64,000 bases of DNA from Salinimicrobium gaetbulicola (GTDB lineage Bacteria; Bacteroidota; Bacteroidia; Flavobacteriales; Flavobacteriaceae), in NCBI RefSeq assembly GCF_042676025.1, contig NZ_JBHTJP010000032.1, positions 310,001-374,000 of the forward strand. The letters run 5' to 3'. Each line of letters starts with the position of its first letter. Positions within the stretch are counted from its first letter, which is position 1. Below, piece after piece: positions 45,981-53,762 of this stretch. Made by a program: the position numbers and the translations under genes. The notes beneath the pieces are model-generated. The model saw nothing but the letters and a program-made list of their open reading frames with translations. It was not told where the DNA came from and searched no databases.

Positions 45981-46661
45981 TTATTCCAATACAAAAGCAG
46001 CATTTACTCTTATTGTAATCTCCATTTCGCCTGGAGCAATGGTTTCTTCTGATTCTTCCTGAGCTACATCCATCATCGCGGCCTTGTACATAGGTTGTGG
46101 ATAATTTCCACCTCCCGCTTCGCTTATCGACTGCGCTTTCCCAATATCCTGCCCCAGAGCATTAGCTAATTCCTTTGCCTTTTTCTGAGCGTCTAAAACG
46201 GCATTTTTGCGTGCTTGAGATTCTAACTCCTCTTTCTGAGAGGATTGAAACATGATCCCATCGATCCTGTTAAGACCAGATTCTAATAAGCCGCTCATGA
46301 TCTTCTCATATTTACTGAGATCCTCGAGCTTTATTGAAATGGCTTGATTCGCAGAATAAAAAGTTTCCTTTGAGTTATAATTATAGTCTTTGCTCAGCCT
46401 GATATATTCGGTCTGAAAATTTTTGGAAGGAATGTCCTGGGACTTCAGATACTTAATAATTTCATTGACTACTTTGTCATTTTGAGCCTTTACCTCTTTA
46501 GGAGATTTTCCGGTATGTTCAATCCTGGCATTAATGAGGACTTCATCCGGCACCACCTTAACAGTACCTTTCCCAGTTACGTTAACAAGTGAAATAGGAG
46601 TCTCCTGCGCAGCTCCTGTGATAAAAACAAAAAATAATGCGGTTATTAGTAATTTTTTCAT
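45981..46661 (-). CDS. SIMPL (DUF541) domain periplasmic protein
   Basis: The 226-residue protein has an N-terminal signal peptide (MKKLLITALFFVFITGAAQ). A DUF541/SIMPL domain follows: VNVTGKGTVKVVPDEVLINARIEHTG at the start, a middle SNQAISIKLEDLSKYEKIM-like stretch and a C-terminal EMEITIRVNAAFVLE strand. Family members such as YggE and BP26 form large oligomeric rings in the periplasm and are linked to oxidative stress tolerance. The precise role here is unknown. Confidence 0.88.
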   Translation of the reverse strand: MKKLLITALFFVFITGAAQETPISLVNVTGKGTVKVVPDEVLINARIEHTGKSPKEVKAQNDKVVNEIIKYLKSQDIPSKNFQTEYIRLSKDYNYNSKETFYSANQAISIKLEDLSKYEKIMSGLLESGLNRIDGIMFQSSQKEELESQARKNAVLDAQKKAKELANALGQDIGKAQSISEAGGGNYPQPMYKAAMMDVAQEESEETIAPGEMEITIRVNAAFVLE

Positions 46662-46705
46662 AATAAAACTGGTTTAGTTTTTGATTTTTACAATTACAAT
46701 GCCAG

Positions 46706-47359
46706 TTACCCAATTTTTCCTGCTTTTTGAAGAAAAAATAACAATATTATAGGAATTGCCAGGAGGATAACCATTAGAAGATGATCAGAAAAAATCCAGG
46801 GAGCCAACACCAAGGTTAAGATATACCCTCCTACTGCTCCTCCAAAATGAGCGTCATGCCCAATGTTCCCAAGTTGCTTTTTCATTCCATAAATAGAATA
46901 CAACATATATCCTATTCCAAAAACGTAAGCCGGAATTGGTATAGGGATCAGGAAAAGGTATAAACTCATATCTGGATAAAGCAGAATAGCAGCATAGATA
47001 ATTCCGGAAACCGCGCCGCTGGCGCCAACAGCGTTGTAACTGTAATCGTGTTTGTGAAAATAATAGGAAAGTAGATTTCCTAAAAGCAGACTTGCAAGAT
47101 AGATCAGCAAAAACCCTAAGCTTCCCATAGAATCGATCACCACATCGGCAAAGAAATAAAGGGTAAGCATGTTCAGGAAGAGATGGCCGGTATCTACATG
47201 AAGAAAACCTGAAGAAAAGATCCGGAACTTCTCTCCTCTTTTTACTGCTGAAGAATTGAATTTATAGCGTTCAAAAAATGTTCTGTCATTAAATCCTTTA
47301 AATGAAACTAAAATATTGGCGGCAATTATCACAATCGTCACCAGGTTTAAATCTCCCAT
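46706..47359 (-). CDS. Rhomboid intramembrane serine protease
   Basis: The 217-residue protein has six membrane helices. The HVDTGHLFLNMLTLYFF segment corresponds to the rhomboid HxxxN region, the catalytic serine lies in NAVGASGAVSGIIYA (GASGA), and the catalytic histidine in IGHDAHFGGAVGGYIL. It is a minimal rhomboid core without an extra domain, and cleaves membrane protein segments. It starts at 47359 and is divergent from the acyltransferase, whose promoter box lies 31 nt away. Confidence 0.92.
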   Translation of the reverse strand: MGDLNLVTIVIIAANILVSFKGFNDRTFFERYKFNSSAVKRGEKFRIFSSGFLHVDTGHLFLNMLTLYFFADVVIDSMGSLGFLLIYLASLLLGNLLSYYFHKHDYSYNAVGASGAVSGIIYAAILLYPDMSLYLFLIPIPIPAYVFGIGYMLYSIYGMKKQLGNIGHDAHFGGAVGGYILTLVLAPWIFSDHLLMVILLAIPIILLFFLQKAGKIG

Positions 47360-47365
47360 ATATGG

Positions 47366-47397
47366 TTCTGTTTAGTGCCAAATATAGCATATATTTG
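47366..47397 (+). promoter_or_regulatory. Bacteroidota-type promoter of the acyltransferase gene
   Basis: TTCTG at 47366-47370 and TATATTTG (exact TAnnTTTG) at 47390-47397 are separated by 19 nt. They place transcription start near 47404 and support the ATG at 47413 rather than the in-frame ATG at 47302. Confidence 0.55.
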
Positions 47398-47412
47398 CCT
47401 AAATTTTTCTGC

Positions 47413-48324
47413 ATGCAGCGTTTAGTTTTCTTGCTGGCCTACCCTATTCTGTGGCTAATTTCGGTTTTACCCTTCCGGGTTTTTTACATGGTTTCAGATG
47501 TGGTCTATTTTATAGTTTATCATATTGCCAGGTATCGTCGAGCAACTGTTGATGAGAACCTGGATCTGGTTTTTCCCGAAAAGTCTTCCGCAGAAAAAAC
47601 CATCATTCGCAAGAAGTTCTACAAGCATATGGTAGATATGTTCCTGGAAATGATAAAAAGTATTTCCATTTCAAATTCCGAATTGAAAAAACGCTTTGAA
47701 TTCACCAACCTGGAGGAGATCGAAAAAATTCAGGAAATGAACAAAAGTATCATTGTTGCCTGCGGACATTACGCCAGCTATGAATGGATGAACTCCCTGC
47801 AACTTTACGATTTTGATTATAAGGCCTTCGGAATTTATAAAAAGATAAAAAATCCGCATTTTGATAAATTGGTGAAAGATATCCGCGGAAGGTATGACGG
47901 TACTTTGATCTCTACTTCCAAAGCGACTAAAACCATTACTGAAAATCAGGAAAACGGAATTTTGGGTGTGTATGCGATGATCGCTGATCAATCACCAAAA
48001 CTGAGCCGCACCAGGGCCTGGGCCAATTTTATGGGAATGACAGTGCCGGTGTTTACGGGTACCGAAAAACTTTCAAGAAGCCTTGATATGGCGGTGGTCT
48101 ACCTGCACGTGGAAAAGGTGAAAAGAGGGTATTATTCTGCCACTTTTAAGACTCTTACTACCGAAGCGGCAAAAGAACCTGAATTTGATATTACCCGCAA
48201 GTATTTTGAGGAGTTGGAAGCCCAGATCAATAAGGCACCTGAATATTATTTATGGACGCACAAAAGATGGAAGCACAGAAATGCTCCCATCCCTTCTGAC
48301 GTCGTGATCATTAAACAAGATTAA
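47413..48324 (+). CDS. LpxL/HtrB-like lysophospholipid (lipid A) acyltransferase
   Basis: The 303-residue protein starts at ATG 47413; a longer frame to 47302 would overlap the rhomboid gene and contain the promoter. An N-terminal membrane helix (LVFLLAYPILWLISVLPF) is followed by the catalytic H-x4-E motif in CGHYASYEWMN and by MIADQSPKLSRTRAWANFMG and WTHKRWKHRN, all typical of the lauroyl/myristoyl acyltransferases. It would transfer an acyl chain to lipid A or a related lipid at the inner membrane. It is convergent with glmM, with a 14-nt overlap. Confidence 0.85.
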   Translation: MQRLVFLLAYPILWLISVLPFRVFYMVSDVVYFIVYHIARYRRATVDENLDLVFPEKSSAEKTIIRKKFYKHMVDMFLEMIKSISISNSELKKRFEFTNLEEIEKIQEMNKSIIVACGHYASYEWMNSLQLYDFDYKAFGIYKKIKNPHFDKLVKDIRGRYDGTLISTSKATKTITENQENGILGVYAMIADQSPKLSRTRAWANFMGMTVPVFTGTEKLSRSLDMAVVYLHVEKVKRGYYSATFKTLTTEAAKEPEFDITRKYFEELEAQINKAPEYYLWTHKRWKHRNAPIPSDVVIIKQD

Positions 48325-49702
48325 CGATCTCCTGGATTTCGGAAATCATTTTTTCAGCCACCATATCGGCTTCAGACTGAGTTCCTGCTTCTGTATAAAT
48401 TCTAATAATTGGTTCTGTATTTGACTTTCTTAAGTGAACCCAGTGATTTTCAAAATCAATTTTCACCCCGTCTACAGTAGAGATTTCTTCCCCTGAATAC
48501 TTCTTCTCGATCTCTTCCAGGATCTTGTCCACATCCAATTCAGGAGTAAGTTCGATCTTATTTTTACTCATGAAATAGGACGGGTATGACTTTCTAAGCT
48601 CAGAAACCTTCATTTTATTTTCAGCCAAAAAAGTAAGGAAAAGGGCAATTCCTACCAGACTATCCCTTCCATAATGTAATTCAGGATAAATTATTCCTCC
48701 ATTTCCTTCACCTCCAATAACGGCATTAGTATCTTTCATCAATTGCACGACATTCACTTCTCCCACAGCACTTGCTCTATAAGTACCGCCATGTTTTTGA
48801 GTGATATCTCTTAAAGCCCTTGAAGAAGACAGGTTACTCACCGTATTCCCGGGAGTTTTGTTGAGCACATAATCTGCACAAGCCACCAAAGTATATTCTT
48901 CTCCGAACATTTCCCCGTCCTCGCTTATAAAAGCTAAACGGTCCACATCGGGATCAACAACGACCCCAAGATCTGCTCCTTTCTCTTTTACCAGGTTACA
49001 GATCTCTGTTAGATGTTCTTTTAATGGCTCAGGGTTATGTGGAAAATGTCCTGTTGGATCACAGTACAGTTCAATGACATTCACGCCTAATTTTTTCAAT
49101 AATTGCGGAACAGCAATTCCTCCTGTGGAATTCACACCGTCTACCGCTACTGTAAAGTTAGCAGCTTTGATCTTCTCAGCATCTACTAAAGGAAGCTTTA
49201 AAACTTCTTCAATATGTATATCGATATAATCCGATTTTGAAGTCACTTTTCCGAGTGAATCTACATCTGCAAAATCAAAATTAGATTTTTCGGCAATTTC
49301 CAGGATCTCAGCACCATCTTCACCACTTAAGAATTCTCCTTTTTCATTCAATAATTTGAGCGCATTCCATTGTTTCGGATTGTGACTGGCAGTTAAAATG
49401 ATTCCACCTTCAGCCTTCTCCATAGGAACAGCCACTTCTACTGTAGGAGTGGTTGAAAGATCGAGATCCACCACATTGATACCTAATCCTACCAAAGTAT
49501 TCATCACCAGTTGCTGGATCATCTCTCCCGAAATTCGCGCATCTCTTCCTACTACCACTGTTGGGGTTTTTGAAGGGTGATTATTTTTAAGCCAGGTACC
49601 GTAAGCTGCAGCGAATTTTACAGCGTCTATAGGAGTAAGATTGTCTGAGGGTTTCCCTCCGATTGTTCCGCGTATTCCGGAAATCGATTTTATTAAGGTC
49701 AT
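48311..49702 (-). CDS. glmM: Phosphoglucosamine mutase (phosphohexomutase family)
   Basis: The 463-residue alpha-D-phosphohexomutase has the phosphoserine loop LTASHNPKQWNALK, the metal loop VVDPDVDRLAFI, the sugar-binding GGEGNGGIIYP and the C-terminal phosphate-binding RKSNTEPIIRIYTEA. GlmM converts glucosamine-6-P to glucosamine-1-P for UDP-GlcNAc. A phosphomannomutase function is possible, as the family is hard to split by sequence. It would feed the UDP-GlcNAc-dependent pathways of the glycan locus. Confidence 0.85.
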   Translation of the reverse strand: MTLIKSISGIRGTIGGKPSDNLTPIDAVKFAAAYGTWLKNNHPSKTPTVVVGRDARISGEMIQQLVMNTLVGLGINVVDLDLSTTPTVEVAVPMEKAEGGIILTASHNPKQWNALKLLNEKGEFLSGEDGAEILEIAEKSNFDFADVDSLGKVTSKSDYIDIHIEEVLKLPLVDAEKIKAANFTVAVDGVNSTGGIAVPQLLKKLGVNVIELYCDPTGHFPHNPEPLKEHLTEICNLVKEKGADLGVVVDPDVDRLAFISEDGEMFGEEYTLVACADYVLNKTPGNTVSNLSSSRALRDITQKHGGTYRASAVGEVNVVQLMKDTNAVIGGEGNGGIIYPELHYGRDSLVGIALFLTFLAENKMKVSELRKSYPSYFMSKNKIELTPELDVDKILEEIEKKYSGEEISTVDGVKIDFENHWVHLRKSNTEPIIRIYTEAGTQSEADMVAEKMISEIQEIVNLV

Positions 49703-49860
49703 GAAAAATGTTTTTAGTTAAGTTATTTTCAGGATATGCCTCCTAAAATTTCTTCGGAAAAGTCTCGTGATTTTTCGAAAGAGTGACAAATATACAAGCC
49801 TTCTGAAGCAGTTACAAAACTTAACAAAAATTAAACACGCAAATCATTACCTTAGTCTGC

Positions 49861-50445
49861 ATGAATTTTCTTGCCCATATATTTCTTTCCGGTTCCAATA
49901 AGGAGATCGTTATTGGTAATTTTATCGCTGATCCGGTTAAAGGGAAGAAATATCTCAATTTTCCTCCCGGTATTCAAAAAGGTATTTTATTGCACCGCGC
50001 AATAGATTCTTATACCGACACCCATCCTGTGGTAAGGAAAAGTTCTGCAAGGCTTTACAAAAATTACAGCCACTATAGCCCGGTGATAGTGGACATTTTT
50101 TATGACCATTTTCTGGCAGCAAACTGGGCTGATTATTCAGATACTTCTTTGGAAATTTTTATAGCTGATTTCTATGTTTTGCTTAAGAACAACTATGCAG
50201 TATTACCTCAGCCTATCCAAAAATTACTTCCATATATGATCGAACAAAACTGGCTTCTTAGTTACGCCAGTCTCGCAGGTATCAAGCAAATTTTATATCA
50301 AATGAATATGCGTACTAAAGGACTATCAAAAATGGATCTCGCAATCAATGATCTTAAAGAAAACTATTCTTTGTTTGAGGAAGAGTTCAATATCTTTTTC
50401 CCGGATCTTCAGGATTACGCAACTCAGAAACTAAACACCCTTTAA
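49861..50445 (+). CDS. Acyl carrier protein phosphodiesterase (AcpH-like)
   Basis: The 194-residue helical protein has MNFLAHIFLSGSNKEIVIGN at the start, FIADPVKGKKYLNF, and LLHRAIDSYTDTHPVVR, matching the AcpH (DUF479) HD-like fold with its conserved Asp/His residues. AcpH removes the 4'-phosphopantetheine from ACP. It is followed 6 nt later by the gamma-glutamyltranspeptidase gene. Confidence 0.88.
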   Translation: MNFLAHIFLSGSNKEIVIGNFIADPVKGKKYLNFPPGIQKGILLHRAIDSYTDTHPVVRKSSARLYKNYSHYSPVIVDIFYDHFLAANWADYSDTSLEIFIADFYVLLKNNYAVLPQPIQKLLPYMIEQNWLLSYASLAGIKQILYQMNMRTKGLSKMDLAINDLKENYSLFEEEFNIFFPDLQDYATQKLNTL

Positions 50446-50451
50446 ACTTTT

Positions 50452-52143
50452 ATGAAAAATTTCTTTGTAATAGCGTTTATAGCGCTATTTATTTCCTGTA
50501 AAACTCATACCCCAAAAGAAGTTAAACCCCTTGGTATTGTTGCTGAGAATGCCATGGTAGTTTCAGCGCGGAAAGAGGCCTCAAAAATTGGATTGGAAAT
50601 TCTTAAAAACGGGGGTAATGCCTTTGATGCTATGATCGCTACGGAAATGGCCCTGGCTGTAGTTTATCCTTTTGCCGGCAACCTGGGAGGCGGGGGTTTT
50701 ATGGTTTATCGTAAAGCCGATGGAGAGACCGGAGCCCTTGACTATAGAGAGAAAGCTCCTTTGAAGGCTCACCGTGATATGTATCTGGATGAAAATGGGG
50801 AGTTGGATTCTCAAAAAAGCCGATTTGGAGGCCTGGCAGTCGGTGTACCGGGAACGGTAGCAGGGATCTTCGCAGTTCATAAAAAATTCGGAAGTCTTCC
50901 CATAGACATACTGTTACAGCCCGTGATCGATCTTGCCAAAGGAGGTTTTGAAATTACTGAAAAACAGGAAATTACCTTAGCCAATTACAAACAACAGTTT
51001 CTGGAAGTAAATCAGGACACCATCTTATTTGCACAAAACTTTAAAGCCGGGGATACTATCAAAAATATAGCCTTGGCTAAAACTCTTGAAGAATTGATCA
51101 AAGGCGGTAAAAATGCTTTTTATAAAGGTGAGATCGCTGAAATACTCGTGGAGTTAATCAAAAATAATAATGGGATCATTACTCTGGAAGATCTCGCCAA
51201 TTATGAAGCAAGATGGCGGGAACCGATAAAAGTTGATTTTAAAGATTATAAGATCATTTCGATGTCTCCCCCTTCAAGTGGAGGAATTGTGCTTGGGCAA
51301 ATACTGAAAATGATCGAACCTTATGATCTAAGTAATTTCGGACACAACACTTTGAAAACTATTCAGGTAATTACCGAAGCTGAACGAAGAGCATATGCAG
51401 ACAGAAGTTTTTACCTAGGCGATCCGGATTTTGTGGAAGTCCCCACAGAAATCCTCACAAGTGTGGAATATTTACACGGTCGCATGAAGGATTTTTCTTT
51501 TGATAAAGCAACGACTTCTTCCGAAGTTTCACCAGGGAAGATCACTGGGTATGAAAGTATGGAAACCACACATTATTCAATAGTGGATCAATTTGGCAAT
51601 GCGGTTTCGGTAACTACTACCCTGAATGGAGCTTATGGATCTAAACTTTACTCGGAAGAATTGGGCTTCTTCTTAAACAATGAGATGGACGATTTTAGCG
51701 CCAAGCCCGGTGTTCCTAACATGTTTGGGCTGATTGGAGCACAAGCTAATGCGATTGAACCGGGAAAAAGAATGTTAAGCAGTATGACCCCTACCATCAT
51801 CGAAAAAGAAGGAGATCTTTTTATGGTCCTGGGATCGCCCGGGGGGGCGACCATTATTACTTCTGTACTTCAGGTCTTCTTAAACGTATCTGAATTTGAC
51901 CAAGGAATGCAAGAAGCGGTGAATGCACCAAGGTTTCACCATCAATGGCTACCTGATGAAGTGGTTTTTGAACCTGAATCATTTGATGAGTTACTTTTAT
52001 CTAAACTTAGGTCTAAAGGATATACAGTAAACGAGCGCAATTCAAGAATCCTGGGGAAGGTTGATGCTATTTTGAAACTGGAAGACGGCAGATTGGAAGG
52101 CGGCGCAGATCATAGAGGCGACGATACTGCCGTTGGTTTTTAA
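50452..52143 (+). CDS. ggt: Gamma-glutamyltranspeptidase lipoprotein
   Basis: The 563-residue Ntn-hydrolase has a lipoprotein signal ending at Cys16 (FIALFISC). The large-subunit motifs are NAFDAMIATEMALAVVYPF and NLGGGGFMVYR. The autoprocessing site lies before Thr372 in ETTHYSIVDQFGNAVSVTT. The oxyanion region reads RMLSSMTPTIIEKEGD followed by LGSPGGATI. It cleaves and transfers gamma-glutamyl groups such as that of glutathione in the periplasm or at the outer membrane. It is complete, and a hairpin terminator follows. Confidence 0.94.
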   Translation: MKNFFVIAFIALFISCKTHTPKEVKPLGIVAENAMVVSARKEASKIGLEILKNGGNAFDAMIATEMALAVVYPFAGNLGGGGFMVYRKADGETGALDYREKAPLKAHRDMYLDENGELDSQKSRFGGLAVGVPGTVAGIFAVHKKFGSLPIDILLQPVIDLAKGGFEITEKQEITLANYKQQFLEVNQDTILFAQNFKAGDTIKNIALAKTLEELIKGGKNAFYKGEIAEILVELIKNNNGIITLEDLANYEARWREPIKVDFKDYKIISMSPPSSGGIVLGQILKMIEPYDLSNFGHNTLKTIQVITEAERRAYADRSFYLGDPDFVEVPTEILTSVEYLHGRMKDFSFDKATTSSEVSPGKITGYESMETTHYSIVDQFGNAVSVTTTLNGAYGSKLYSEELGFFLNNEMDDFSAKPGVPNMFGLIGAQANAIEPGKRMLSSMTPTIIEKEGDLFMVLGSPGGATIITSVLQVFLNVSEFDQGMQEAVNAPRFHHQWLPDEVVFEPESFDELLLSKLRSKGYTVNERNSRILGKVDAILKLEDGRLEGGADHRGDDTAVGF

Positions 52144-52150
52144 ACATAGA

Positions 52151-52177
52151 AAACCCGGCGCAGAGCCGGGTTTTTTT
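52151..52177. terminator. Bidirectional hairpin terminator
   Basis: Stem AAACCCGGC / GCCGGGTTT with a 5-nt loop and T-run lies between the convergent ggt and astacin genes. Confidence 0.9.
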
Positions 52178-52196
52178 ATAATTGGAGATTGAGATC

Positions 52197-53249
52197 CTAA
52201 ACCCAATACCATCTATCATTAATCAATTCTACTCGCTTATATCCATATTTAGTACTGAAATACCAGGTATCCAGATAACGAAGAACGGTTAACCCACTTA
52301 TGTAATAGGTTTCTCCATTAACATATATTTCAGTTTGAGTTTCACCTCCACCAGAGCTATATGGGTACATATTGTTTATACCCGTTACATCTCCTGTAGA
52401 TAACCCGCTTCTTTGGATATTGAAGGTACTTCCGTCTTTCTTAACAATAGTTGGCTGACCATTGCTTGAAAAAGAATAAGAACCGTACATCATGATTGAT
52501 CCGAAATCAAGAGCATTGGTAAATTCAGCCCCATCGAATCCTTGTTGAGCATAAGTGTAGAAATTATGCTCTCTTCCACTTTGAATGTTGTTGTAGTTAA
52601 TAGTGATATAATTGTCACGATCAACACGGGCTTGCTCATGCCATAAACCTATAGCGTGGCCAATTTCATGTATAGTGTTACCCGTAGAACAACTGCTTGA
52701 AAGGGTAATATTCTGCTTTCCTCCTATCATTCCGATATATGAGGAACAACCTGATCCGCTCACGAAGTACACATAATTTGACTGCGAAGTCCTTTCAACA
52801 AATTGAATATTGGTTTTGGCTTCCCAATGCTTAATAGCATCATAGACCCTGGTTTTATTATCTAAATTACTGTCTATTGCATAATATACGGTATTGTCTG
52901 GCCATCTTGCTGAAGTGCGGCCTACACTTTTATTCTCGGGCGCTTCCCCTCTTTCATATACTACCTGAACTTCTTGCTCGGAAACCATGTCTTTTGGTAA
53001 AAGAATATCTCCCTGATATACATACTCACCATTAAATTCTTCTACAGGAATTTTATGTCCCCCAAAAAACATTTCACGTACATTTCCGGGAACATCAGCA
53101 TTGGCAACCTCTGCCATAGACTCTGTTTCAACTATTTCTACACCAGTCTCGGTTCCGTCAATCTCATTTAATTCATTAGGATCATCTTTACTACAAGACA
53201 CCAATAAAGCTAATGCCGGAAGTAAATAAGCTAATTTCATCTTTTTCAT
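52197..53249 (-). CDS. Astacin-family (M12A) metalloprotease lipoprotein
   Basis: The longer frame begins at 53333, but the ATG at 53249 gives a clean lipoprotein signal (MKKMKLAYLLPALALLVSC, Cys19) and 350 residues. The Ser-Lys-Asp-Asp after the Cys resembles a Bacteroidota surface-export signal. A prodomain-like segment is followed by the astacin catalytic domain with zinc motif HEIGHAIGLWHEQ starting at about 194 and a Met-turn region SIMMYGSYSFS. A short C-terminal domain (EIYVNGETYYISG ... NDRWYWV) follows a Gly-rich linker. It is likely a secreted, cell-anchored endopeptidase. A perfect 25-bp palindrome precedes the gene. Confidence 0.9.
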   Translation of the reverse strand: MKKMKLAYLLPALALLVSCSKDDPNELNEIDGTETGVEIVETESMAEVANADVPGNVREMFFGGHKIPVEEFNGEYVYQGDILLPKDMVSEQEVQVVYERGEAPENKSVGRTSARWPDNTVYYAIDSNLDNKTRVYDAIKHWEAKTNIQFVERTSQSNYVYFVSGSGCSSYIGMIGGKQNITLSSSCSTGNTIHEIGHAIGLWHEQARVDRDNYITINYNNIQSGREHNFYTYAQQGFDGAEFTNALDFGSIMMYGSYSFSSNGQPTIVKKDGSTFNIQRSGLSTGDVTGINNMYPYSSGGGETQTEIYVNGETYYISGLTVLRYLDTWYFSTKYGYKRVELINDRWYWV

Positions 53250-53273
53250 AAGTAGGTTTTTTGTTTTTAAAAG

Positions 53274-53298
53274 AGATCTATTTTGGGTAAATAGATCT
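53274..53298. promoter_or_regulatory. Perfect 25-bp palindrome before the astacin gene
   Basis: Arms AGATCTATTT / AAATAGATCT (10 bp each) flank the 5-nt centre TGGGT, 24 nt upstream of the ATG. It may be a regulator operator or a 5' leader hairpin. Confidence 0.55.
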
Positions 53299-53708
53299 GT
53301 ACTATTTTGATTATTTGTGGTTTCGAGTGTCATCTGATTTACGTTAAAGAAAGGTTTCCGAAATCAAAAGGAAATCTTAAATTTTCATTGCTGCAAGTAT
53401 TCTTGTAATAACTGTGCCAAAATCCTAATTATAAGATTTTTAACAAATTTAGGTTGTTAAGACTGGAGCTCGAAAAATTTAAAATTTAAAAACTCCTCAG
53501 ATTTATACTCTAAAGAGGTATTAAAGCATAATATTTTCATCGAAATATTGTGTCTCTTAACGATGTCAAAAATAAGAATTAATATTATTTTAAGACATTT
53601 TAATTCAACTTTAACATTTTGAAAATCAAAGTTTTGAAAGAAAAATCTTAATAAAATTAGCTTTTTACGGGTATAATTAAGAAAGTCCCCACAGAGGAGG
53701 ACAAATAA

Positions 53709-53738
53709 AAAAGGCTGTTCAGTAAAGAACAGCCTTTT
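53709..53738 (-). terminator. Terminator of the last lipoprotein gene of the array
   Basis: Stem AAAAGGCTGTTC / GAACAGCCTTTT with a 6-nt loop and, on the minus strand, a following T-run lies 25 nt after the stop of the 548-residue lipoprotein gene. Confidence 0.9.
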
Positions 53739-53762
53739 CAAGAACTAAGTTACATTTTTAAA

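Larger units (their letters stand above)
53250..53762. other. Intergenic region upstream of the astacin gene
   Basis: This AT-rich stretch of about 510 bases holds the astacin leader with its palindrome (53274-53298) and, at the other end, the terminator of the lipoprotein gene. A 94-codon frame at 53457-53741 looks spurious, since it runs into the terminator and lacks a family match or clear start context. Nothing else is visible. Confidence 0.5.

Noticed and set aside
47302..47412. Upstream extension of the acyltransferase gene
   Set aside because: It overlaps the rhomboid gene on the other strand and contains an exact -7 promoter box; ATG 47413 gives the usual membrane helix start.
53457..53741. 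94-codon minus-strand frame between the astacin gene and the lipoprotein array
   Set aside because: It begins within the terminator hairpin of the upstream gene, has a Phe/Ile/Lys-rich composition expected from AT-rich non-coding DNA, and matches no family I know.
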